Assembly: GCF_001553605.1 (NCBI RefSeq)
Contig: NZ_CP014229.1
Coordinates: forward strand, 1,764,501-1,828,500
Reading direction: 5' to 3'
DNA: 64,000 nt
Source of the DNA: Desulfovibrio fairfieldensis
Lineage (GTDB): Bacteria; Desulfobacterota; Desulfovibrionia; Desulfovibrionales; Desulfovibrionaceae
Below the pieces are notes generated by a model. The model made no database searches and was not told the origin of the DNA. It saw only the letters and a program-made list of their open reading frames with translations. Of this stretch, positions 1 through 7,720 are shown piece after piece. The translations under genes and the position numbers were made by a program. Positions within the stretch are counted from its first letter, which is position 1. The number at the start of each line of letters is the position of its first letter.

Positions 1-150
1 CATCAGCGCGAAACGGCCCATATGCCCCACGGCGGCCAGTGCTCCGGCCACAAGCACGACCTTCTTGGGCGGGTTGGAAATGACGGCGAACCCCATGGCC
101 GCCACGGCCGCGAAAAAGCCGTCCGCCAGCATTGTCAGCAGAGGGGTCAC
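1..150 (-). CDS. ThrE-type threonine/serine exporter, second (C-terminal) subunit, partial
   Basis: The gene runs off the left edge of the window, so only the first 50 residues are seen. They form a hydrophobic segment with the 'AVISNPPKK' stretch typical of the DUF3815/ThrE_2 half of split ThrE exporters. The GTG start at 150 overlaps the TGA of the upstream subunit (GTGA) and has a GGGGGTGAG Shine-Dalgarno just before it, so the two halves are translationally coupled. The expected role, from the family, is inner-membrane efflux of threonine/serine together with the neighbouring subunit. Confidence 0.75.
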   Translation of the reverse strand, partial: MTPLLTMLADGFFAAVAAMGFAVISNPPKKVVLVAGALAAVGHMGRFALM

Positions 151-1001
151 AACGAACTCACCCCCAGCAGGGCCATGGTCAGGGCCAGCCCCAGAGCGAT
201 GCAGGCAATCAGAATACTGGCCTGCACGGCCCGGGCAAAGCCCATCAGCGCATGCCCATCCATGATGTCCAGCATGGCGTTGATCAGGGGAATGCCCGGG
301 ATCAAAAACAGCACGCTGGCCGCCAGAGCGGTCTGCGGCGTCGTGCCCCAATGGAACAGCACGCCCGGCGCGGCCAGCAGGGAGGCGGCGAAGGCGCAGA
401 GAAAGAAGACGATCTTGCCGTCCACGCGCCAGCGCACCAGAAGCTGGCGCAGATAAAAACCCGCCAGGGTGGCGATGAAGACCAGGCCCATGGCCGTGGC
501 GTCGCCTTCAAACAAACGGCAGAAGGCGGCATTGGCGCAGGCCACCAGAATGCGCACCAAAGCCGGATGATAGCGCGGCCCGCTCAGGATGGCGTCGAGA
601 CTTTGCCGCGCTTCCTCCAGACTCAGACGCTCGTCCACAATGCGCCAGCCCAGAGCGTTGAGGCCCGCCACCTTCTGGAAGTCCGGCGCACCGGCCTTGA
701 TGGAGCCCACCGAAGTACGGCGGTCCCGCCCGTCCGCCGAGGTGACGGAGAGCATCAGATGCTTGGGAAAGACCGCCAGATCCACCGCAAAACCAAAGGC
801 CCCGGCAATGCGCACGGCATTGCGGTCCACACGCGCGGTCTGCGCGCCCAGGGCCAGCAGGGCCGCGCAGAAGACGCGCAGAAAGTCGTTGACCTCCCAT
901 GCGCTGGGGGTCTGCGCGACCGGGCCGAGGCTGCCGGAACTTTTGTGCGGGGCACGGGAAAGCGCGGCCGTGGCCGCGCTTTGTTGTGAAGAATCGGACA
1001 T
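147..1001 (-). CDS. ThrE-type threonine/serine exporter, first (DUF1212) subunit
   Basis: A 284-residue protein. Residues 35-150 form the cytoplasmic DUF1212/PF06738 domain (an 'RVDRNAVRIAGAFG' region and a later 'ALGWRIVDERLS' region). The C-terminal half (about 150-284) holds four to five hydrophobic membrane segments, one with 'LIPGIPLINAMLD', a hallmark of the ThrE N-terminal half. In Corynebacterium the two halves are one polypeptide; here they are two overlapping genes, as in many Gram-negative anaerobes. Family knowledge gives proton-motive-force-driven export of threonine and serine. The substrate is inferred, not shown. Confidence 0.85.
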   Translation of the reverse strand: MSDSSQQSAATAALSRAPHKSSGSLGPVAQTPSAWEVNDFLRVFCAALLALGAQTARVDRNAVRIAGAFGFAVDLAVFPKHLMLSVTSADGRDRRTSVGSIKAGAPDFQKVAGLNALGWRIVDERLSLEEARQSLDAILSGPRYHPALVRILVACANAAFCRLFEGDATAMGLVFIATLAGFYLRQLLVRWRVDGKIVFFLCAFAASLLAAPGVLFHWGTTPQTALAASVLFLIPGIPLINAMLDIMDGHALMGFARAVQASILIACIALGLALTMALLGVSSL

Positions 1002-1014
1002 ATCGTGTCTATAC

Positions 1015-1121
1015 TAAAGCAGATTCATTTTGACGGCGGGCAAAGGCCGCCTGCTCACATTTCGTGACAAGGAGTTGCAGGCAACAGAGCCGTTGACGCA
1101 TTTCATGCGTGAATTGCTCTA
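1015..1121. repeat. TAGAGCA-family intergenic repeat, copy A
   Basis: The segment begins TAAAGCAGATTCATTTTGA and ends GAATTGCTCTA. Its ends match the other family members at 11332, 15605, 29643, 43619 and 45964. The middle is unrelated to theirs apart from short internal palindromes. It lies between the exporter gene and the carbamoyltransferase-like gene. No coding potential was seen. Confidence 0.6.
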
Positions 1122-1126
1122 AACAC

Positions 1127-2020
1127 CTAGGCCGGGCTCTCGTTATCCAGAAACACCCAGTGCAGAATCCGCTTGTGCACACGCAGGCGGTATTCGGCCT
1201 GGCGCACCAGCCAGGAGGCCGGACTGGAAAGAATCTTCTGATCCACGGGAATGGCTTCCACGGGCGAAGCACTGAGCAGCAGACGCACATCGGGATTGGC
1301 CTTGCTCATCAGCGCGGCGTCAAGCCGCCAGGAACCGACATCCTCGGCGCTCATGCCGCCCCGGCAACCGGCAAAGACAAAATTGGCGTCCTTCACCGCT
1401 TCCTCCGGCGTTTCCACAAATGTCACCGGGGTTTGCAGCTTGTCCACCACGGCCTTGAGCGGGGCCGGGTCCAGATGCGGGGGCAGGGCCACGCGCAGAG
1501 CAAAGGGGAAAAAGGCCGTGGCCGCGATGAGGGAATGGAGCGTGCCGTTGGCGCACCCCAGCCAGGAGGCCGTGACGCCCTGCAGATAACGGGAGGCGCG
1601 CAGCATGCAGGCGATGTCGGCCAGGGCATGGGCCGGATGCGCGTCCGGGCTGCCCGCATTGATGACCGGAAAATTCACATTGGCGGTCCGCATGTCCCAG
1701 GTGTTTACCGGCAGGCCGTAGGTGTACAGGCAGTCCAGATAATAGCCGAAAATCGGCATCAAATGTTCCTGATAGTCATTGAGCTCCATGCGCCACGCGC
1801 CCTGCTCGCCCTCATACACTGTAAAGCCGCCCATCTGGCGTACGGCCGCCGTCACGCAGAGGCGCTCGGACAGGGATTGCTGGGCAAAAATCAGCACGGC
1901 TACCCGCTCGGTCATGAAGTCGGTGCGCGCCTTGGCATCCGGAGTGCCTATGGCCTGCTGCACCAGCAACCAGCAGGCGTTCTCTCCCAAATCCTTTATG
2001 GTCAGTACATGTCTTGGCAT
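1127..2020 (-). CDS. Ornithine/aspartate carbamoyltransferase-family protein with eroded active site
   Basis: A 297-residue protein with ornithine-carbamoyltransferase length and layout. The ATG at 2020 was chosen because GGAGGAAATA precedes it; an upstream in-frame extension lacks a ribosome site and homology. The substrate-binding signatures are altered. The carbamoyl-phosphate loop, normally STRTR, reads SLSER (residues 49-53), losing the key Arg-Thr. The HPTQ motif reads HPAH (128-131). The HCLP loop is replaced by LSASP (about 249-253). The overall fold is still recognisable ('FAQQSLSERL', 'QMGG', 'HALADIACML', 'YLQGVTASWLG'). It is probably not a standard carbamoyltransferase; a regulatory or new transferase role is possible. 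Confidence 0.65.
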   Translation of the reverse strand: MPRHVLTIKDLGENACWLLVQQAIGTPDAKARTDFMTERVAVLIFAQQSLSERLCVTAAVRQMGGFTVYEGEQGAWRMELNDYQEHLMPIFGYYLDCLYTYGLPVNTWDMRTANVNFPVINAGSPDAHPAHALADIACMLRASRYLQGVTASWLGCANGTLHSLIAATAFFPFALRVALPPHLDPAPLKAVVDKLQTPVTFVETPEEAVKDANFVFAGCRGGMSAEDVGSWRLDAALMSKANPDVRLLLSASPVEAIPVDQKILSSPASWLVRQAEYRLRVHKRILHWVFLDNESPA

Positions 2021-2391
2021 TATTTCCTCCCGTGAGGGGCCGGCACGGGCAATATGCCACGGCCGCATACAATTTAACTGTAGCAAGGCAGCCCGGCCCT
2101 GTCCAGAAGCCGAACAGCGGGAAACAACGCAAATCAGGCAGGTTGGGGAGTGGAGATCGTCTGGCGTCGTATGGAAAAGCGCGGTGTTGGCGCTGAATTG
2201 AACGCTTCCGGTCCATGAGCCGTGACAACGGCGCCCCAGACGCATGATGCCAAACCGATCCGCCATGATATGCGGCACTTGGGCTTATGGCGTTTTTCGG
2301 CTATACTGGCGGCCAAACTCGCTGACGGCGGACCCGCCGAGAGCGGCGCAATCTCCGTGAGGCAACGTTTGTTCAGTAGAATGGAGCGGAT
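2021..2391. other. Divergent intergenic region without a recognisable gene
   Basis: This stretch separates the leftward carbamoyltransferase-like gene from the rightward gph. It must carry both promoters, but no convincing -35/-10 pair with normal spacing was identified. No tRNA, riboswitch consensus or dispersed repeat was recognised. Confidence 0.4.
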
Positions 2392-3057
2392 ATGAAGGCT
2401 TTTATTTTTGATCTGGACGGCACCCTGCTGGACACGCTTGAAGACATCGGCCAGGCCTGCAACGCTGTTCTGGCCGCCCACGGCTATCCCACACATCCCC
2501 TGGCGGCCTACCGCCGGATGGTGGGCAACGGCTTCGGCCGTCTGGTACGCAGCGCCCTGCCCCCGGCGGCGCTGCAAGCACTCACGCCCGAGGCGCTCAC
2601 CCCCTTGGTGGACGAGGCCCGCGCCTGGTACGGACGACATATGCGCGAGCATACCCATCCCTATGCCGGCATGCCCGAAGCCCTGACGGAACTGGCCCGG
2701 CGCGGCCTGACCCTGGCCGTGCTGTCCAACAAGCCCGACGACTTCACCCGGACTCTGATCAACCACTATTTTCCGCAAATTCCCTTTGCCGAGGTACGCG
2801 GCGGGCGCTCCGACACGCCGCTCAAGCCCGATCCCGCCGGGCCCCGGGCCATCTTGGCCGCGCTGGCTCTGGAGGCCGGGCAGTGCTTTTACGTGGGCGA
2901 CAGCGACGTGGACATGCTCACGGCGCGCAATGCGGATATGGTTTCCGTAGGCGTGGGCTGGGGCTTTCGCGGCCTTGAGGAAGTGCGCGCCGCGGGCGCG
3001 CGACATCTGGTGGACACACCGGCGCAATTGCCGGAACTAGTACCATGTAACACTTAA
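2392..3057 (+). CDS. gph: HAD-family phosphatase, probable phosphoglycolate phosphatase
   Basis: A 221-residue HAD-superfamily hydrolase. Motif I DLDGT (residues 7-11) carries the nucleophile Asp7. Motif II SNK sits at 112-114, the motif III lysine in LKPDP (about 145), and motif IV GDSDVDM at 169-175. The helical cap between motifs I and II is the Gph/PGP type. GGAGCGGAT precedes the ATG. The expected reaction is hydrolysis of 2-phosphoglycolate (DNA-repair salvage) or another small phosphoester; substrate specificity cannot be read from sequence. An imperfect AT-rich hairpin (about 3048-3077) follows the stop. Confidence 0.85.
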   Translation: MKAFIFDLDGTLLDTLEDIGQACNAVLAAHGYPTHPLAAYRRMVGNGFGRLVRSALPPAALQALTPEALTPLVDEARAWYGRHMREHTHPYAGMPEALTELARRGLTLAVLSNKPDDFTRTLINHYFPQIPFAEVRGGRSDTPLKPDPAGPRAILAALALEAGQCFYVGDSDVDMLTARNADMVSVGVGWGFRGLEEVRAAGARHLVDTPAQLPELVPCNT

Positions 3058-3162
3058 AACTTCGTTTTACGTGTTAAGATCGCTGCGCCGAAAAACGTGG
3101 TTTTCGGCTTGCTCACGGCGGCTTTGCCGCCGCGCCGGGCGAGAGCCTGACGAAGGAAGACT

Positions 3163-3882
3163 ATGAAACGACCTATTATTGAGATCGATGAGGAAAAATG
3201 CAACGGTTGCGGCCAGTGCGTGCTGGACTGCGCCGAAGGCGCGCTGGCCGTCATTGACGGCAAGGCCCGTCTGGTCAGTGAAGTATTCTGTGACGGTTTG
3301 GGAGCCTGCCTGAACTGTCCGCAGGGCGCGCTGACCCTGACCACGCGCGAAGCCCCGGACTTTGACGAGGCGGCGGCCCTGGCGGCCAAGGCTCAGCGCG
3401 ATACCCCGAACGGCCCGGCCCGGCCCGCGCCGATGACGCCTCCGGCGGGCGGCTGTCCCGGCAGCGCGGCGCGTGTGCTGCGCCCCCTGAGCGGGAACGC
3501 CGCCGTTCCGGCCGCCCCTGAAGCTCTGCGTGTGGAGCTGCCCACCTGGCCCATCCAGTTGCGGCTGGTGCCGCCGCAGGCCCCCTTTCTGGACGGCGCG
3601 CATCTGCTGCTGGCCGCCCATTGCGCGGGCTTCGCCCTGCCCAACCTGCACAAGGACTGGCTGGCGGGCCGCGTGCCGCTCATAGCCTGCCCCAAGCTGG
3701 AAGACAATACGGTCCTGCTGGAAAAACTGACGGCCATCCTGCGCACCGGGCGCATTGCCGGGCTCACGGTGCTGCGCATGAGCGTGCCCTGCTGCGGCGG
3801 GCTGGAGCGCCTGGCCAGACAGGCCCTGGAGGCGGCGGCTTGTAATCTGCCCCTGGAAATCCATGTGGCGCGGCTGAGCTGA
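3163..3882 (+). CDS. 4Fe-4S ferredoxin-domain protein with Cys-rich C-terminal domain
   Basis: A 239-residue protein starting after AAGGAAG. An N-terminal ferredoxin module binds iron-sulfur through C13-x2-C16-x2-C19-x3-C23 and a second set C43/C49/C52. After a Pro/Ala linker (about 80-125), a second domain holds additional cysteines (C154, C176 and the pair C210-C211 in 'SVPCCGGLE'), reminiscent of the CCG-type cysteines of heterodisulfide-reductase-like proteins. It is probably a cytoplasmic electron carrier or redox adaptor; no membrane segment is seen. It is monocistronic, with a strong terminator immediately after. Partner unknown. Confidence 0.75.
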   Translation: MKRPIIEIDEEKCNGCGQCVLDCAEGALAVIDGKARLVSEVFCDGLGACLNCPQGALTLTTREAPDFDEAAALAAKAQRDTPNGPARPAPMTPPAGGCPGSAARVLRPLSGNAAVPAAPEALRVELPTWPIQLRLVPPQAPFLDGAHLLLAAHCAGFALPNLHKDWLAGRVPLIACPKLEDNTVLLEKLTAILRTGRIAGLTVLRMSVPCCGGLERLARQALEAAACNLPLEIHVARLS

Positions 3883-3893
3883 ACAAAGCAAAA

Positions 3894-3927
3894 CCCGGCT
3901 TTGGCCACACATCAGGCCAAAGCCGGG
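3894..3927 (+). terminator. Strong hairpin terminator after the ferredoxin gene
   Basis: A perfect 13-bp stem CCCGGCTTTGGCC / GGCCAAAGCCGGG around an 8-nt loop starts 11 bp after the ferredoxin stop codon. No long T-tract follows, so it may need Rho or act as a 3' stabiliser. Confidence 0.7.
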
Positions 3928-3990
3928 AATCAACGGCGTTGACGGCGCCTCGCACGGGGCCGCGGCGCGGGTAAAATTTTTTGTTACGCC

Positions 3991-4018
3991 TTGACAAAAC
4001 CTAGCAAACAACTATGTT
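3991..4018 (+). promoter_or_regulatory. Sigma-70-type promoter for metA
   Basis: The -35 is TTGACA (3991-3996), the spacer is 16 bp, and the -10 is TATGTT (4013-4018). The predicted leader is about 80 nt long and holds two TAAGCACG direct repeats, but no match to a SAM riboswitch that I recognise. Confidence 0.6.
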
Positions 4019-4104
4019 TTAAGCACGGCGTGATGCAACGACACCGTATATCTGAGGATAAGCACGCTTTGCCTTTGCGCAAGGTCTTGTAAAGGATTGT
4101 GGAC

Positions 4105-5046
4105 ATGCCCATCAAGATTCCCGCTGATCTCCCGGCCCGCGCCGCCCTGGAAGACGAAAACATCTTCGTCATGACCGAGGACCGCGCCCGCCGGCAGGAC
4201 ATCCGGCCTCTGGAGATCGTCATCGTCAACCTGATGCCCACCAAAATAGCCACGGAAACGCAGCTGCTGCGCCTGCTGGGCAATTCGCCCATCCAGGTCA
4301 ACATCACCTTGCTGCGCACGGCGGCGCACGAATCCAAGAATACGCCCCTGCGCCATCTGGAGCGTTTTTACAAGACCTTCGCGGAGATCCGCCACCGCAG
4401 TTTTGACGGCATGATCGTCACCGGCGCGCCCGTGGAACATCTGCCTTTCGAGGATGTGGACTACTGGCAGGAACTGCTGGAAATCATGGGCTACGCCCAG
4501 GGACACGTCTACTCCACGCTTTATCTCTGCTGGGCGGCCCAGGCGGCTCTGTACCATTTCTACGGCCTGCCCAAGTACATTCTTCCGGCCAAGGTCTCGG
4601 GCATTTTCTGTCATGAGGTTCTGCATCCGGAATGCCGCCTGTTTCGCGGCTTTGACGACGAATTTCTGGCTCCGCACTCACGGCATACCGAAGTGCGCGC
4701 GGAGGACGTGCTCAAGGTGCCCAATCTGCGCGTCCTGGCCGAGTCCGGCGAGGCCGGGCTGGCCCTGGCTGAGAGCCTGGACCACAGCCAGGTCTTCATG
4801 ACCGGCCATCTGGAATACGATCGGGGCACCCTGGACGCCGAATACCGGCGGGATCTGGGCAAGGGCCTGGACCCCGTGGTGCCCAGGCACTACTATCCCG
4901 GCGACAATCCCTCGGCCATGCCGTTGATGACCTGGCGGGCGCACGCCCACCTGTTTTTCAGCAACTGGCTCAATTATTATGTATATCAGGAAACCCCGTT
5001 CAGCCTCACGGCCATTTCCAGAAGCCGTGAGACACGGGCGGAATAA
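4105..5046 (+). CDS. metA: Homoserine O-acyltransferase (MetA), predicted acetyl-CoA type
   Basis: A 313-residue enzyme of the first committed step of methionine synthesis, acylating homoserine. The catalytic Cys142 (in 'LCWAAQAAL'), His235 and Glu237 ('GHLEYD') and Lys47 ('MPTK') fall at the canonical MetA positions. Position 111 is Glu ('APVEHLPF'); work on MetA specificity associates Glu111 with acetyl-CoA and Gly111 with succinyl-CoA, so this is probably a homoserine O-acetyltransferase. The ATG at 4105 is preferred over a GTG at 4099 because AAAGGA is 8 nt upstream. A promoter is visible just before it. Confidence 0.92.
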   Translation: MPIKIPADLPARAALEDENIFVMTEDRARRQDIRPLEIVIVNLMPTKIATETQLLRLLGNSPIQVNITLLRTAAHESKNTPLRHLERFYKTFAEIRHRSFDGMIVTGAPVEHLPFEDVDYWQELLEIMGYAQGHVYSTLYLCWAAQAALYHFYGLPKYILPAKVSGIFCHEVLHPECRLFRGFDDEFLAPHSRHTEVRAEDVLKVPNLRVLAESGEAGLALAESLDHSQVFMTGHLEYDRGTLDAEYRRDLGKGLDPVVPRHYYPGDNPSAMPLMTWRAHAHLFFSNWLNYYVYQETPFSLTAISRSRETRAE

Positions 5047-5081
5047 CCGGCCGGAGCCTCTGTCCGACCAGCGAGGTGCGC

Positions 5082-5522
5082 ATGCGTTTTTCCACCAGAA
5101 CCCGTTACGGTTTACGTTTTTTGCTGCGGCTGGCGGCCCAGCCCAAGGACAGTCTGCTGCAGCTGGGTCAAGTGGCCCGCGAGGAGAACATCTCCTCGGG
5201 CTATCTGGAGCAGATTGTCCGGGCCCTGAAGCCTCTGGGCATCCTGCGGGCCGTGCGCGGCTCGGGCGGAGGCTACGCCCTGGCTAAAGATCCGTCTGAA
5301 ATCAATATGGAAGATGTCTTTCTGCACCTGGAGGGCGAGATCGCGCCGGTGCGCTGCCTGACCAAGGGGCGGTGCTGCCAGCGTGAGCAGCAATGTTCCA
5401 CGCGTGGCTTCTGGAAAGAACTGGACGGCCACATCCGCGGATTCTTGCAGCAGCACACTCTCCGGGAAATCATAGAATCTGAAAAGCATTCCGCTTCAGG
5501 AGGCAATTATGTGGAATTATAG
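5082..5522 (+). CDS. Rrf2-family regulator, IscR-like
   Basis: A 146-residue winged-helix regulator. The N-terminal HTH (residues 1-65, 'STRTRYGLRFLLRLA', 'SGYLEQIVRALKPLGI', 'GSGGGYALA') is typical Rrf2. Cysteines at 92, 98, 99 and 105 match the [2Fe-2S] ligand spacing of IscR. The ATG at 5082 has GAGG 5 nt upstream; an earlier GTG at 5076 is less well placed. Its last 14 nt overlap nifU. The probable job is sensing Fe-S status and controlling the nifU-nifS operon it leads, inferred from family and synteny. Confidence 0.9.
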   Translation: MRFSTRTRYGLRFLLRLAAQPKDSLLQLGQVAREENISSGYLEQIVRALKPLGILRAVRGSGGGYALAKDPSEINMEDVFLHLEGEIAPVRCLTKGRCCQREQQCSTRGFWKELDGHIRGFLQQHTLREIIESEKHSASGGNYVEL

Positions 5523-6345
5523 CGAAGCCGTGCATGATCATTTTCTGCACCCGCACAACGCGGGCCCCCTGACCGACGCCAACGCCGTGGGCGAGGTGGG
5601 CAGCCTGGCCTGCGGCGACGCGCTCAAGCTCTATCTGAAAATCAATGACCAGGGCGTCATCGAGGACGCCGGTTTTGAAACTTTCGGCTGCGCCAGCGCC
5701 ATCGCCTCCAGCTCCGTGCTCACGGACATGATCAAGGGCATGACGGTGGACGAGGCGCTCAAGCTGACCAACAAGGACATCGCCAATGCCCTGGGCGGCC
5801 TGCCCAAGCAGAAGATGCACTGTTCGGTCATGGGCCAGGAAGCCCTTGAGGCGGCCATCCGCCAGTGGAAGGGCGAGCCGCCCGTGCCCCACGCCCATGA
5901 AGAGGGCAAGCTGGTCTGCAAGTGCTTCGGCGTCACGGACGCCCAGATCATCCGCGCCATCCGCGAGAACAATCTGAAGACCGTGGAGGAAATCACCAAC
6001 TATACCAAGGCCGGGGGCGCCTGTGGCGAATGCCTGGACGAGATCGCCGAAATTCTCGCCACCGAGCTCAAGCAGAAGCCTCTGGCCGAACTCAAGCCCA
6101 AGCCGCGCATGACCAACGTGCAGCGCATGCAGCAGGTGCTTAAGACCATTGACGAGGAAATCCGGCCCCAGCTCGCGGCCGACGGCGGCGACATCGAGCT
6201 GGTGGACGTAGACGGCAAGCGGGTGACCGTTTCCCTGCGCGGGCGCTGCTCGCACTGCCGCTCCAGCGAGGTGACCATCCGTAATCTGGTGGAGCGTCTG
6301 CTGCGCGAGCATGTGGAACCCGACATCGTGGTAGAGGAGGCTTAA
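5509..6345 (+). CDS. nifU: NifU-type iron-sulfur cluster scaffold
   Basis: A 278-residue three-domain scaffold. The IscU-like domain (1-125) has C35, C61 and C105. A BFD-type [2Fe-2S] domain has C137, C139, C172 and C175. The C-terminal Nfu domain has the CxxC C247-C250. This is the full NifU rather than the short IscU; it assembles Fe-S clusters with sulfur from the adjacent cysteine desulfurase and passes them to apoproteins. Its start codon lies inside the regulator gene, and nifS follows after 3 bp, so the three genes form one operon. AGGAGG precedes the ATG. Confidence 0.95.
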   Translation: MWNYSEAVHDHFLHPHNAGPLTDANAVGEVGSLACGDALKLYLKINDQGVIEDAGFETFGCASAIASSSVLTDMIKGMTVDEALKLTNKDIANALGGLPKQKMHCSVMGQEALEAAIRQWKGEPPVPHAHEEGKLVCKCFGVTDAQIIRAIRENNLKTVEEITNYTKAGGACGECLDEIAEILATELKQKPLAELKPKPRMTNVQRMQQVLKTIDEEIRPQLAADGGDIELVDVDGKRVTVSLRGRCSHCRSSEVTIRNLVERLLREHVEPDIVVEEA

Positions 6346-6348
6346 GCC

Positions 6349-7503
6349 ATGAAGACCATCTATCTCGACAACAACGCCACCACGGCCGTGGCCCCGGAAG
6401 TGCTCGCGGCCATGCTGCCCTATCTGGGCGAACTCTACGGCAACCCTTCCAGCATGCACAGCTTCGGCGGCCAGGTGGGCGAAGCCGTGGACACGGCCCG
6501 CGAACGCATCGCCGCCCTGCTGGGGGCCGGTCCGGATGAAATCATTTTCACCTCCTGCGGCTCGGAGAGCGACAATACGGCCATCTGGTCCGCCCTCCAG
6601 ACCCAGCCGGAAAAGCGCCACCTGATCACAACACGGGTGGAGCATCCGGCGGTGCTCAATGTGGTCCAGTACTGGGAGCGCCAGGGCTATCACGTGACCC
6701 TGCTCGGCGTGGACGGCAAGGGCCGCCTGGACCTGGACGAATACGCCGCCGCCCTGTCCGACGACACGGCCCTGGTGTCCATCATGTTCGCCAACAACGA
6801 GGTGGGCGACATCTACCCCATCCAGGCCATGGCCGAAATGGCCAAGGAACGGGGCATACTCTTCCACACCGATGCGGTACAAGCCGTGGGCAAAACCCCC
6901 ATCGACCTCAGGCATCTGCCGGTGGACATGCTCTCCCTGTCCGGGCACAAAATCCACGCGCCCAAAGGCATCGGCGTGCTCTACGTGCGCAAGGGCGTGC
7001 GCTTCAGACCGTTTCTGCGCGGCGGCCATCAGGAACGGGGCCGCCGGGCGGGCACGGAAAACGTGCCCTACATTGTGGGTCTGGGCATGGCGGCCCAACT
7101 CTCCAGCGACCATATGCAGGAAGAGCGCGTCAATGTGGCCCGGCTGCGGGACAAGCTGGAAAACGGCCTGCTGGAGCGCATCCCCGACTGCATGGTCAAC
7201 GGCGATGTGGAAAACCGCCTGCCCAACACCAGCAATATCGCCTTCAAAAATGTGGAAGGCGAGGCCATCCTGCTGATGCTCGACCGTCTGGGCATCTGCG
7301 CCAGCTCCGGTTCGGCCTGCACCTCGGGCAGCCTGGAGCCGTCGCATGTGCTCAGAGCCATGGGCGTGCCCTTCAACTACGCCCACGGTTCGGTGCGTCT
7401 CTCCCTCTCCCGCTACACCACGGAAGAGGATGTGGATTACGTGATTGAAAACTTCCCCGGCGTCATTGAAACCTTGCGGGCGATTTCCCCCTTCAAGAAC
7501 TGA
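6349..7503 (+). CDS. nifS: Cysteine desulfurase NifS
   Basis: A 384-residue PLP enzyme that removes sulfur from cysteine for Fe-S assembly. The PLP lysine is Lys201 in 'LSGHKIHAPKG', and the N-terminal 'YLDNNATT' is the family signature. The catalytic Cys324 lies in 'SSGSACTSG', the short-loop NifS/class I type. GGAGG lies about 8 nt before the ATG. It is the last gene of the Rrf2-nifU-nifS operon and is followed closely by a strong terminator. Confidence 0.95.
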   Translation: MKTIYLDNNATTAVAPEVLAAMLPYLGELYGNPSSMHSFGGQVGEAVDTARERIAALLGAGPDEIIFTSCGSESDNTAIWSALQTQPEKRHLITTRVEHPAVLNVVQYWERQGYHVTLLGVDGKGRLDLDEYAAALSDDTALVSIMFANNEVGDIYPIQAMAEMAKERGILFHTDAVQAVGKTPIDLRHLPVDMLSLSGHKIHAPKGIGVLYVRKGVRFRPFLRGGHQERGRRAGTENVPYIVGLGMAAQLSSDHMQEERVNVARLRDKLENGLLERIPDCMVNGDVENRLPNTSNIAFKNVEGEAILLMLDRLGICASSGSACTSGSLEPSHVLRAMGVPFNYAHGSVRLSLSRYTTEEDVDYVIENFPGVIETLRAISPFKN

Positions 7504-7520
7504 TCCGTAATGCGGCACAA

Positions 7521-7548
7521 CGCCGGAGGGCATGCCCTCCGGCGTTTT
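7521..7548 (+). terminator. Rho-independent terminator of the nifUS operon
   Basis: A perfect palindrome CGCCGGAGGGCATGCCCTCC continuing to GGCG is followed by TTTT. It lies 18 bp after the nifS stop codon. Confidence 0.9.
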
Positions 7549-7720
7549 CATATGCCTCCCGCCGGACAGACGGTGAAAACGCCCGGCGGCGGGCCATGGC
7601 TTACAAAAAAGTGTGCATTACATAAAAACGGCGTACCCGCTTGCCTCCCGAACCACTATGATTTAGTTTTGCTCAGCCCTTCAGGATATTCTTCCGGTGG
7701 GGGCAACAGCGTGAGGCTTT

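Noticed and set aside
2200-2278. N-terminal extension of the carbamoyltransferase-like protein to 2278
   Set aside because: The extra 86 residues lack homology and a ribosome site; GGAGGAAATA before ATG 2020 fixes the start.
4019-4104. Possible SAM riboswitch before metA
   Set aside because: No match to SAM-I, SAM-II or SAM/SAH landmarks could be seen; kept only as a finding about direct repeats.
5470-7551. Leftward open frame of 693 codons across nifU and nifS
   Set aside because: Antisense shadow of two well-supported genes, with His-rich composition and no recognisable domain.
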